Made by a program: the position numbers and the translations under genes. Positions 1-4,835 of a stretch of DNA of 5,470 bases are shown piece by piece; the first letter of the stretch is position 1; each line of letters begins with the position of its first letter. The stretch is from contig JADDPY010000508.1 in the NCBI GenBank assembly GCA_016781635.1, forward strand, positions 1 through 5,470, read 5' to 3'. Below the pieces are notes generated by a model. That model was given only the letters and a program-made list of their open reading frames with translations. It made no database searches and was not told where the DNA came from. The stretch is from Rubrobacter sp. (GTDB taxonomy: Bacteria > Actinomycetota > Rubrobacteria > Rubrobacterales > Rubrobacteraceae).

Positions 1-593
1 GAGGGGAACATTACGAGCTCCACCTCGTCGAACCTGCCGCGAAACTCGCCACTCGTCGCGACGAACTCGATCTCCTGCGCGAAAGTCAGGTGGCGCCGGA
101 GGCGGTGGGGCAACTCCTCGTTGTCGGCCTCCCTCATGCGAAACCCCAGCTTCTCGAAAGAGTTCAGAACGAAACGCATGGTCGGGTTGGGCAGCACGGT
201 GATGCCGTCAGAGTCAGACGGGTCGATGGCCCTCTCGATGTCGAGGGCCGTACGGAGCCACACCGACGAGCGTCCTAAAGTCAGGGGCGTCTCGTAGGGC
301 AGGCGAAGGGAGAACGGGACTTGCTCTTCCGTGTTCGGTTGCACGACACGGGCCCCCGAGACGTCGAAGCTCTGGATAGTGCCGGTGTCGGTCGTCGTGT
401 TGTCGCCTACCTCGCGCTTGTAGTACGTCTGAACCTCAAGGCGTATGCCCCTGATCTCCTGCTCGACGTCGCCGCCCCGAATCTCCACGACGCCCCGTAC
501 CTCGTCCCCGGGCGCGAACTCGCTCTTCTCCAGCCGCGTATCGACCGTAGCCGCCCCGACCCCTACGCTCGAAAGCAAACGCCTGAACCCCAT
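1..593 (-). CDS. spo0M: Spo0M-family sporulation-control (arrestin-like) protein, C-terminus cut by window edge
   Basis: Translation of the minus strand from the ATG at 593 gives 197 residues that run off the left edge without a stop. It begins MGFRRLLSSVGVGAATVD and continues with TRLEKSEFAPGDEVRGVVEI, the typical opening of the Spo0M family. The alternating pattern fits an arrestin-like beta-sandwich, with LEVQTYY, VPFSLRLPYETPLT and SSVWLRTALDIERAIDPSD segments. The second-domain opening, around VLNSFEKLGFRMREADNEEL, is also recognisable. In Bacillus subtilis Spo0M affects entry into sporulation; relatives occur in many bacteria that do not sporulate, so the role here is unknown. The protein is probably cytoplasmic: I see no signal peptide or membrane segment. 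GAGGGG lies 6 nt before the ATG, which supports the start. Members are usually about 240-260 residues, so perhaps 50 residues are missing. The acetyltransferase gene lies 84 bp upstream on the same strand. Confidence -1.
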   Translation of the reverse strand, partial: MGFRRLLSSVGVGAATVDTRLEKSEFAPGDEVRGVVEIRGGDVEQEIRGIRLEVQTYYKREVGDNTTTDTGTIQSFDVSGARVVQPNTEEQVPFSLRLPYETPLTLGRSSVWLRTALDIERAIDPSDSDGITVLPNPTMRFVLNSFEKLGFRMREADNEELPHRLRRHLTFAQEIEFVATSGEFRGRFDEVELVMFP

Positions 594-629
594 GCCTCAC
601 CCCTCAGATCGCGCTAATCAAGAGGCTCC

Positions 630-635
630 AGTATA
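630..635 (-). promoter_or_regulatory. possible -10 box for spo0M (TATACT)
   Basis: TATACT on the minus strand lies 36 bp before the spo0M ATG, which would give a leader of about 30 nt. No convincing -35 hexamer is seen at 16-18 bp spacing. It allows spo0M to have its own promoter, but read-through from the acetyltransferase gene is equally possible. Confidence -1.
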
Positions 636-677
636 GACGGTGCAGCGTTCGGGGCTACCGGGCCTTCCGGCTCCGCA

Positions 678-1193
678 TCAGGCGTCCCACCGGCGCTCGT
701 AGAACAGCTCGGTGTAGCGCTTGTTGTCGAAGCGGCTGATGATGGAGCCGTCCCCGCTCTCCGCGAAACCGAGCTTCTCGAAGACGCGCTGCATCCTCAC
801 GTTGTGGGCGAGCGTGGAGCCGCGCACGGCCTTGAGTCCCATGACGTCGAAGCAGTAGGAGAGCAAGAGCTCGACGGCCTCGGCACCGTGGCCGTACCCC
901 CTCAGATCGTCCCGGCCGATCTTGATGCCGAGCTCGCAGCCTTCGTTCCGGAAGTCGTACAAGGTAGCCATACCGATCGGCTCGTCCCCGTCCGTGCGCG
1001 GCTCGATGATAAAAGTCTTCACGGACGAATCTTTCCAGCGCGCGAGGTAATCCCGGCGGGCCGCCTCGAAGGAGATCTTGATCGGGGGCCGACCGTTCCA
1101 GGCGGCGAGCTCGGGGTCGCGGTCCCACGCGTAGGCCGCCTCGACGTCCGACTCACACGGGGGCCTCAAGACCACCATCTCCCCCCTCAACAC
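678..1193 (-). CDS. GNAT-family N-acetyltransferase (RimJ/RimL-like)
   Basis: A protein of 171 residues, predicted to transfer acetyl from acetyl-CoA to an amino group; the substrate cannot be read from sequence. It begins LRGEMVVLRPPCESDVEAAY after the initiator, the usual first strand of the Acetyltransf_3 group. The acetyl-CoA pyrophosphate loop is RGYGHG (residues 98-103, the R/QxxGxG/A pattern), followed by the helix AEAVELLLSYCFDVMGLKAV. The late motif NVRMQRVFEKLGF (131-143) is also typical of the family. The frame is open much further upstream, to 1523, but that would overlap the divergent HD gene. I chose GTG at 1193 because GAGGAG sits 6 nt before it and because LRGE is the normal family N-terminus. 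An ATG at 1178 has its purine run directly abutting and would lose the first strand. It lies upstream of spo0M on the same strand and may be cotranscribed with it. Confidence -1.
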   Translation of the reverse strand: MLRGEMVVLRPPCESDVEAAYAWDRDPELAAWNGRPPIKISFEAARRDYLARWKDSSVKTFIIEPRTDGDEPIGMATLYDFRNEGCELGIKIGRDDLRGYGHGAEAVELLLSYCFDVMGLKAVRGSTLAHNVRMQRVFEKLGFAESGDGSIISRFDNKRYTELFYERRWDA

Positions 1194-1199
1194 ATCGAG

Positions 1200-1205
1200 C
1201 TCCTC
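1200..1205 (-). promoter_or_regulatory. ribosome binding site deciding the GNAT start
   Basis: GAGGAG on the minus strand is separated by 6 nt from the GTG at 1193. This selects GTG over the later TTG (1190) and ATG (1178) and over the long upstream extension. Confidence -1.
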
Positions 1206-1259
1206 GGCGTGTATGGGCTCGCTCCTTCCGACGAGTTCGTGCACGATGCAACCCGCACA

Positions 1260-1265
1260 AGTATA
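1260..1265 (-). promoter_or_regulatory. possible -10 box of the GNAT gene (TATACT)
   Basis: TATACT lies about 67 bp before the GTG start, in an AT-richer island of the divergent spacer. The -35 region at 16-17 bp spacing (GTATTC or GGTATT) is poor, so the call rests on the -10 and its location. Confidence -1.
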
Positions 1266-1279
1266 AAGCTTTCCTCGTA

Positions 1280-1285
1280 TAGAAT
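1280..1285 (+). promoter_or_regulatory. possible -10 box of the HD-domain gene (TAGAAT)
   Basis: TAGAAT, preceded by TA, lies 53 bp before the GTG at 1339, only 14 bp from the opposing TATACT. No good -35 is visible. An inverted repeat GGACT-GT-AGTCC (1300-1311) lies between it and the start and could be an operator or a small leader hairpin. Confidence -1.
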
Positions 1286-1338
1286 ACCCCTGCGGTGGGG
1301 GACTGTAGTCCGGCAAACGAGGATGTCGGGGGCGGTCG

Positions 1339-2712
1339 GTGACGAGCAGCACAGTAGGGGAGAACTTCTGGGGGTCTAAGGGCAGGATCCGGGACGGCGT
1401 CTGGGGAGACGTCCCGGTGGACAAGGCCGTCCGCACCCTTCTCGAGACCCCGGCGATGGCGCGCCTGAAGGGCATAAGCTCCCTCAGCTTCGCCCACTTC
1501 GCCTTCCCCGCCGCCCGGCACACGGGCTTCGACCACGCCGTCGGCGTCTACCATCTCACCCGCCTGACCCTCAAAAAGATCACGGACTCCGGCGCCTACC
1601 TCGAAGACCGCGACGTACGGGGCTCCCTCGCCGCCGCCCTCCTCGCCGAAGTGGGCAGGTATCCCTATCCATGGGCAGTCGAGGGCATAAACCTACCCGG
1701 CATGGTCCTCCGCGACGAGGAGACGCGGCACGTAATCGAGGAGACCGAAGTGGCGGAGGTCCTCCGCGAGACCTGGGACCTGGAACCGCACAACGTCTTC
1801 CGTCTGGCCGCCCGGGGAGCCGGAGAGTACGACGAAGGTTTTGGAACCGGGGCCCCCTTGCGCGACCTCACCCCGACGGAGCACCTTGTCCGGGACCTGC
1901 TCTCGGGCGCCCTGAACCTCGCGACGCTCGACTACCTCGTGCGCGACACCCGCGGGGCGCAGCTTCCTTTCGGCAACGTAGACGTCGGGGCGCTCATCAA
2001 CTCCTTACGCATCGTGGGGCAGGACAATCGGGCGGTCCTCGCCCTGGACGAGTCCGGGGTCGGACACCTTCAGTCCCTTGTCTTTGCACGCTACCTCATG
2101 CACTACAACGTTTACAGCCACCACGCCCTGCGCATCCCAACCGCCATGTTCCTCCGTGCCGTCCAGGATGCCGTGCAGACCGAAGAGATCTCGGCCGGAG
2201 AGCTTATCCGCCAGGACGACGCCGGGGCCCTCGCCCTCATCTCCCGGTCTGCTGCCGACCCCAGCGGCTCATCCGCTACCCTCGTCAGGCGCCTCACCGA
2301 ACGCCGCCCGTACAAGCGCGCCCTGGAACTCGACGAGCGCCACCCGAGCTACGCCTCCCTCATACGCCTGCGCGACGACGCCTCCTGGCGACGCAGGGTA
2401 GAAGAAGCCTGGGCCCGCTACCTGACCCGCTACCGCAAGGGCGTCGCCGGACCCTTCGACATCCTCATCGACCTCCCGGAGAACAAGCGCTTCGACGTGG
2501 GGCTGCGCGTGATCCTGCGCTCCCCCGGCCTCACGCACGGCGAGCGCAACCCCGTAACCTGGCAGGGTATCTCCGGCCTCTCCGAAGAAGATATGGTCCG
2601 CTACCACGCCCCCCTCCACCGCATCCGCATCGCGACCGCGACAGACGACCTCGCCACCTCCGTCCGCCGCCACGCAGACGAACTCTTCACCATCGCCGAA
2701 GAAGTAGGGTGA
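1339..2712 (+). CDS. HD-superfamily phosphohydrolase-like protein (COG1078/SAMHD1-like) with degenerate HD motif
   Basis: A 457-residue protein that follows the COG1078 HD phosphohydrolase family along most of its length. IRDGVWGDV (17-25) matches the N-terminal signature. RHTGFDHAVGVYHL (60-73) holds the first metal histidine, H66. LDYLVRDTRGAQLPFGNVDV (197-216) holds the last metal aspartate, D198. The central signature, normally LLHDIGHxPFSH, reads LLAEVGRYPYPW (101-112), so His-Asp has become Ala103-Glu104 and the later histidines Arg107 and Trp112. By family knowledge this should abolish the binuclear metal site, so a scaffold or ligand-binding role is inferred. The reading frame is intact and of normal family length. 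The GTG at 1339 is the only in-frame start after a TAG at 1306. Its ribosome site is weak. GTG at 1417 has GGGGAG 8 nt upstream but would remove the IRDxxxGD signature. The gene is transcribed divergently from the acetyltransferase gene and ends 17 bp before a terminator hairpin. Confidence -1.
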   Translation: MTSSTVGENFWGSKGRIRDGVWGDVPVDKAVRTLLETPAMARLKGISSLSFAHFAFPAARHTGFDHAVGVYHLTRLTLKKITDSGAYLEDRDVRGSLAAALLAEVGRYPYPWAVEGINLPGMVLRDEETRHVIEETEVAEVLRETWDLEPHNVFRLAARGAGEYDEGFGTGAPLRDLTPTEHLVRDLLSGALNLATLDYLVRDTRGAQLPFGNVDVGALINSLRIVGQDNRAVLALDESGVGHLQSLVFARYLMHYNVYSHHALRIPTAMFLRAVQDAVQTEEISAGELIRQDDAGALALISRSAADPSGSSATLVRRLTERRPYKRALELDERHPSYASLIRLRDDASWRRRVEEAWARYLTRYRKGVAGPFDILIDLPENKRFDVGLRVILRSPGLTHGERNPVTWQGISGLSEEDMVRYHAPLHRIRIATATDDLATSVRRHADELFTIAEEVG

Positions 2713-2729
2713 CAAAACGGGCAAAAGAA

Positions 2730-2770
2730 AAGGGCCGGTTTCGATAGGAGAAAACCCTCTTCCGGCCCTT
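2730..2770 (+). terminator. hairpin terminator after the HD-domain gene
   Basis: AAGGGCCGG (2730-2738) pairs exactly with CCGGCCCTT (2762-2770) across a 23-nt loop. Within the loop AAACC (2752-2756) can pair with GGTTT (2737-2741), which competes with the outer stem. No T tract follows on the plus strand. On the minus strand the stem is followed by a T-rich CTTTTCTTTTG stretch. Its position just after the stop supports a terminator role. Confidence -1.
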
Positions 2771-2793
2771 AGCGGTCCTCGAAGAGAGCCGCT
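2771..2793 (+). terminator. second hairpin in tandem behind the HD-domain gene
   Basis: AGCGG (2771-2775) pairs with CCGCT (2789-2793), with an inner CTC-GAA-GAG stem-loop. It starts at the base after the first hairpin ends. It has no T run, so it may be a back-up or an RNA 3'-end structure. Confidence -1.
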
Positions 2794-2827
2794 TATGACA
2801 AAGAGTATAAACGACGGCGTCGCCTGA

Positions 2828-3010
2828 TGCAAATCGTCCGAACGATACGGCCTACCCTACCCCCTGCGGCCGAGAACCTTTCAAACACGAGTTTCCGGCA
2901 CCATTCCAAGAGCCCTCGCAGGCGCTCATCAACTGTACAACAAGTTCGGCACAGAGTATTCAACCGAGCTCAAGATGGGCAAAACCAGAGCAATGAACTT
3001 GTTGATCTAA
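2828..3010 (+). other. open frame without a start codon, upstream of the BLUF gene; possible gene remnant
   Basis: The spacer 2713-3023 holds the two hairpins and little else that I recognise. One frame stays open for 60 codons between a TGA at 2825 and a TAA at 3008. Its second half reads like protein (ALAGAHQLYNKFGTEYSTEL, then KMGKTRAMNLLI). There is no ATG, GTG or TTG until an ATG 11 codons from the end. It ends 13 bp before the BLUF start. It may be the tail of a decayed gene or chance; I cannot assign a family. The ATG-initiated frame 2827-3081 in the same region overlaps the BLUF gene and looks random. Confidence -1.
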
Positions 3011-3013
3011 TAC

Positions 3014-3017
3014 GGAG
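3014..3017 (+). promoter_or_regulatory. ribosome binding site of the BLUF gene
   Basis: GGAG, 6 nt before the GTG at 3024. It supports the GTG start, which places the flavin-pocket tyrosine at residue 6 as expected for this fold. Confidence -1.
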
Positions 3018-3023
3018 TACTCA

Positions 3024-3440
3024 GTGTTCTTCCTCACCTACGCAAGCACCGCCGTTCGAGATTTATCCAAGGCCGACCTAAACGAGTTGCTGGCACAATG
3101 CCGCAAGAACAACGCCGAGTTGGATATCACGGGGATGTTGCTCTACAAGGGTGGCAACTTCATGCAGGTCCTCGAAGGAGAAGAAAGCACAGTGCGTTCG
3201 CTCTACGCGAAGATCAGTGGCGACCCCCGGCACAAAGGGGAGATCCTGCTGCAACAGGGCACCCAGGAGGAGCGGCAGTTTCCCGGCTGGTCCATGGGAT
3301 ACCGAGACCTGGAATCACAGGAGGCACGCTCCATCCCCGGCTACAGCGAGTTTTTGAACACGCCCCTGACCGGACAAGAATTCTCCGCGGACCCCGGCCG
3401 CGCCCAGAAACTCCTGCTCTCCTTCAAAAGGAACATGTGA
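3024..3440 (+). CDS. BLUF-domain blue-light photoreceptor (single domain)
   Basis: A 138-residue protein that is almost entirely one BLUF domain (sensor of blue light using FAD). The residues that define the photocycle in AppA are all present at a constant offset: Tyr6 (AppA Y21), Asn30 (N45), Gln48 (Q63), Trp89 (W104) and Met91 (M106). The family strings ITGMLLYKGGNFMQVLEG (35-52) and the DPRH turn (67-70) are clear. The domain is expected to bind FAD non-covalently and to rearrange hydrogen bonds around Gln48 on blue-light absorption. About 40 residues follow the core and would form the C-terminal cap helices. No output domain (EAL, cyclase or DNA-binding) is fused, so it must signal through a partner. 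No partner is evident: the genes on either side are the HD-like protein and tRNA-Lys. GTG start with GGAG 6 nt upstream. No convincing promoter is seen in the 311-bp spacer before it. Confidence -1.
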   Translation: MFFLTYASTAVRDLSKADLNELLAQCRKNNAELDITGMLLYKGGNFMQVLEGEESTVRSLYAKISGDPRHKGEILLQQGTQEERQFPGWSMGYRDLESQEARSIPGYSEFLNTPLTGQEFSADPGRAQKLLLSFKRNM

Positions 3441-3506
3441 AGCACTACTTCGGCCCAACGATGCAGCGACGGCAACTCTAAGAGAAGTCGCAATCACGAC
3501 CTCGGA

Positions 3507-3515
3507 TGCTATAAT
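3507..3515 (+). promoter_or_regulatory. extended -10 promoter of tRNA-Lys
   Basis: TGC followed by a perfect TATAAT (3510-3515). The extended TGn element probably compensates for a poor -35 (GTCGCA, 17 bp upstream). Initiation 7 nt downstream would leave a precursor leader of only about 4-5 nt before the tRNA. Confidence -1.
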
Positions 3516-3526
3516 TTCTGCCGTAT

Positions 3527-3599
3527 GGGCCGCTAGCTCAATTGGCAGAGCAAAAGACTCTTAATCTTTAGGTTCCAGGTTCGAGTCCTGGGCGGCTCA
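3527..3599 (+). tRNA. trnK: tRNA-Lys (anticodon CTT)
   Basis: A complete 73-nt cloverleaf. The 7-bp acceptor stem pairs GGGCCGC with GCGGCTC (one G-U pair) and the discriminator is A. The D-arm carries GCTCAATTGGCAGAGC. The anticodon stem AAAGA/TCTTT encloses the loop CTCTTAA, giving anticodon CTT, which reads AAG codons. The T-arm is CCAGG-TTCGAGT-CCTGG. The 3' CCA is not encoded and must be added by nucleotidyltransferase. AAG is the lysine codon expected to dominate in a GC-rich genome. Confidence -1.
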
Positions 3600-3607
3600 C
3601 TTCCCCC

Positions 3608-3632
3608 AAGCCCCGCCCTTCGCGGGGCTTTT
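3608..3632 (+). terminator. Rho-independent terminator of tRNA-Lys
   Basis: AAGCCCCGC (3608-3616), a 5-nt loop, and GCGGGGCTT (3622-3630) form a perfect 9-bp GC-rich stem followed by further T residues. It begins 9 nt after the tRNA, which is therefore a single-gene transcript. Confidence -1.
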
Positions 3633-3767
3633 CGCTACCTTCGTCGGTTGGTCACCCCGTCTCTTCATACATTGGAGACGGAACACAAGGCAGCTCGAGG
3701 AGGTTCTCAGAAAGTGTGCCTTTTTATGGTAGGAGCCGGTCGAATATTGCAGTGGTACTGCGTCGGG

Positions 3768-3773
3768 TACACT
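3768..3773 (+). promoter_or_regulatory. -10 box for a probable leaderless transcript (TACACT)
   Basis: TACACT is followed by 6 nt and then the ATG at 3780. The transcription start, about 7 nt after a -10, would coincide with the A of ATG. The TAnnnT-N6-ATG arrangement is characteristic of leaderless actinobacterial genes. TTGCAG at 3747-3752 is a possible but short-spaced (15 bp) -35. No Shine-Dalgarno sequence precedes this ATG, consistent with leaderless translation. Confidence -1.
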
Positions 3774-3779
3774 GCGGGT

Positions 3780-4418
3780 ATGGAAATTCAGATGCAGCAG
3801 ATGCCGGCGGCGTGTGGAAGCTGCGGCTACCTCTACCCGTCCGGCTACTATTTCGATCTCGGCGGCACCGGGATCGGAGCCAGCGCGGCGGTCTTCGAGA
3901 ACGCTCAGGTAACCATACCCTGCCCTATGTGTGGCAGACATAGGGGTAGCGTCCTGGCCAACGAGTATGTATTCGTCAAGCACACAATAACGCTGTTGCA
4001 AGCTCCTGAACGTACCGCAGAGGAACGAGAGCAGATCGAGGCACTCCTCCACAAAGCTCGAGAAGAGCACGTCGAGTCCGTCGCTGAGATACAGGAAAGA
4101 GCGGATAGGGAAGCCCCCGAGCCCTCGGCGCTCATCGGGAAACTCCTGGCCGAAAAGCCGGCAGACATGAAGGTAGCGACGTGGAGCATCCTGCTCACTA
4201 ACACCCTCGGTAAGCTAGCCGCCATAAAAGGGAACGGAAGCACCAACGAACTCGAACCCAGCGAAGTGGTTTACGACTCCGTGAACGAATACAACGTCAC
4301 TACGGTGCAAGCCCCTTCGGCGACAAAGGTCGGCCGCAACGACCCGTGTCCTTGCGGTTCGGGCAAAAAGTTCAAGAAGTGCCACGGTGATCCCACGAAA
4401 AAAGTTGCAGCTCTGTAG
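3780..4418 (+). CDS. zinc-ribbon / SEC-C motif protein of unknown function
   Basis: A 212-residue soluble protein with two predicted zinc sites. Near the N-terminus C12xxC15 and C48xxC51 form a ribbon, with a Gly-rich hydrophobic insert ([15 protein letters not shown]) between the two pairs. Residues about 75-115 are charged and helical ([17 protein letters not shown]), possibly a short coiled coil. The C-terminus is a textbook SEC-C motif, [19 protein letters not shown] (C190, C192, C201, H202), the zinc finger known from the SecA tail and from many otherwise unrelated proteins. Length and the lack of helicase motifs exclude SecA. The motif often serves as a binding module for other proteins or ribosomes, but no function can be assigned here. 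I chose ATG 3780 because of the TAnnnT box 6 nt before it. GTG at 3714, preceded by GAGGAGG at 10 nt, would add 22 residues with no family-like sequence and is the main alternative. It is a separate unit downstream of the tRNA-Lys terminator. Confidence -1.
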   Translation: MEIQMQQMPAACGSCGYLYPSGYYFDLGGTGIGASAAVFENAQVTIPCPMCGRHRGSVLANEYVFVKHTITLLQAPERTAEEREQIEALLHKAREEHVESVAEIQERADREAPEPSALIGKLLAEKPADMKVATWSILLTNTLGKLAAIKGNGSTNELEPSEVVYDSVNEYNVTTVQAPSATKVGRNDPCPCGSGKKFKKCHGDPTKKVAAL

Positions 4419-4448
4419 AACTTCACCGCCAAGCTGCTCCAGCTCGTA

Positions 4449-4481
4449 CGCTTACTTGCCCCTTGCTCACTGTCGTAAGCG
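4449..4481 (+). repeat. inverted repeat downstream of the SEC-C gene
   Basis: CGCTTAC (4449-4455) and GTAAGCG (4475-4481) pair exactly across 19 nt. It begins 30 bp after the SEC-C stop and could be a weak terminator or 3' stabilising hairpin. There is no T run. Confidence -1.
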
Positions 4482-4710
4482 GCATACCTCTTGCATCGTG
4501 CGAATCACCGCGGCTGTCGTGGTAGATCAAATCGTTCTTCGTTAGGTTACGGACTATGCGGGAGTATGAACCTCAGTACCTATTACTCCAACGGTGCGAC
4601 ACGGCGCTGGTGGGAAGAAGTTTTGTTACCGAAGGTCTACGGCGATGCGGGAGGAATGTACCCTGCTTATGCGTAACGGGGAAACGCAAGCTTTAACCGT
4701 TAAACGCAAA

Positions 4711-4744
4711 AGTAAGGGGACGGCTTGTATGCCGTCCCCTTACT
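4711..4744 (-). terminator. strong hairpin, probable terminator of the Met-rich protein gene
   Basis: AGTAAGGGGACGGC (4711-4724) and GCCGTCCCCTTACT (4731-4744) make a perfect 14-bp stem with a 6-nt loop, TTGTAT. On the minus strand the stem is followed by TTTTGCGTTT; on the plus strand by AAGCCGAG. The orientation therefore fits the minus-strand gene ending at 4836. It could also stop plus-strand read-through less efficiently. Confidence -1.
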
Positions 4745-4777
4745 AAGCCGAGATCATTAGACACTCAGCCAGTGCAA

Positions 4778-4807
4778 GGGTAGGGAAGTGCAGGCTCTTC
4801 CCTACCC
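4778..4807 (-). terminator. second hairpin 3' of the Met-rich protein gene
   Basis: GGGTAGGGAAG (4778-4788) pairs perfectly with CTTCCCTACCC (4797-4807) around an 8-nt loop. On the minus strand it lies 29 bp after the stop codon and is followed by TTGCACTG, a poor T tract. It may protect the transcript end or act with the stronger hairpin further on. Confidence -1.
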
Positions 4808-4811
4808 CAAA

Positions 4812-4825
4812 GACCCTTGCGGGTC
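4812..4825 (-). terminator. small GCAA-tetraloop hairpin just after the Met-rich gene
   Basis: On the minus strand GACCC-GCAA-GGGTC is a 5-bp stem closed by a GNRA tetraloop and followed by TTT. It starts 10 bp after the stop. It is weak alone but is the first of three stacked hairpins. Confidence -1.
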
Positions 4826-4835
4826 CGTGCGTCCT

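Larger units (their letters stand above)
4419..4835. other. 417-bp stretch without a convincing gene
   Basis: It contains short frames only. The longest, at 4491-4676, lacks a ribosome site and has mixed composition. An overlapping 47-codon frame starts at an ATG near 4554. It also contains a 7-bp inverted repeat (4449-4481), a 13-bp palindrome TTTAAC-C-GTTAAA (4692-4704), and three hairpins from 4711 onward that fit the 3' end of the minus-strand Met-rich gene. The base composition is less GC-rich than the flanking coding DNA. Confidence -1.

Noticed and set aside
1194..1523. Upstream extension of the acetyltransferase frame to 281 residues
   Set aside because: It would run 185 bp into the divergent HD gene, and the added sequence is unlike any GNAT N-terminus. 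The GTG at 1193 has a good ribosome site.
1671..2747. 358-codon plus-strand frame rich in Arg and Pro
   Set aside because: It is a composition-driven shadow of the HD gene in another frame, without family motifs.
2269..2832. 187-codon minus-strand frame covering the HD gene 3' end
   Set aside because: Antisense of a well-supported gene, spans its terminator hairpins, and has no recognisable motif.
2827..3081. 84-codon plus frame before and into the BLUF gene
   Set aside because: It overlaps the BLUF start by 58 bp in another frame and its composition looks random (Ser/Arg/Pro runs). The BLUF gene is certain.
3597..4070. 157-codon minus-strand frame
   Set aside because: It covers the tRNA-Lys terminator and is antisense to the zinc-ribbon part of the SEC-C gene.
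4321..4418. SEC-C tail as a sign of SecA
   Set aside because: The protein is 212 residues and has no helicase or preprotein-binding motifs. SEC-C occurs in many unrelated proteins.
4491..4676. 61-codon plus frame starting at TTG in the gene-poor stretch
   Set aside because: No ribosome site, mixed codon use and no recognisable sequence. An overlapping 47-codon frame from an ATG near 4554 is equally unsupported.
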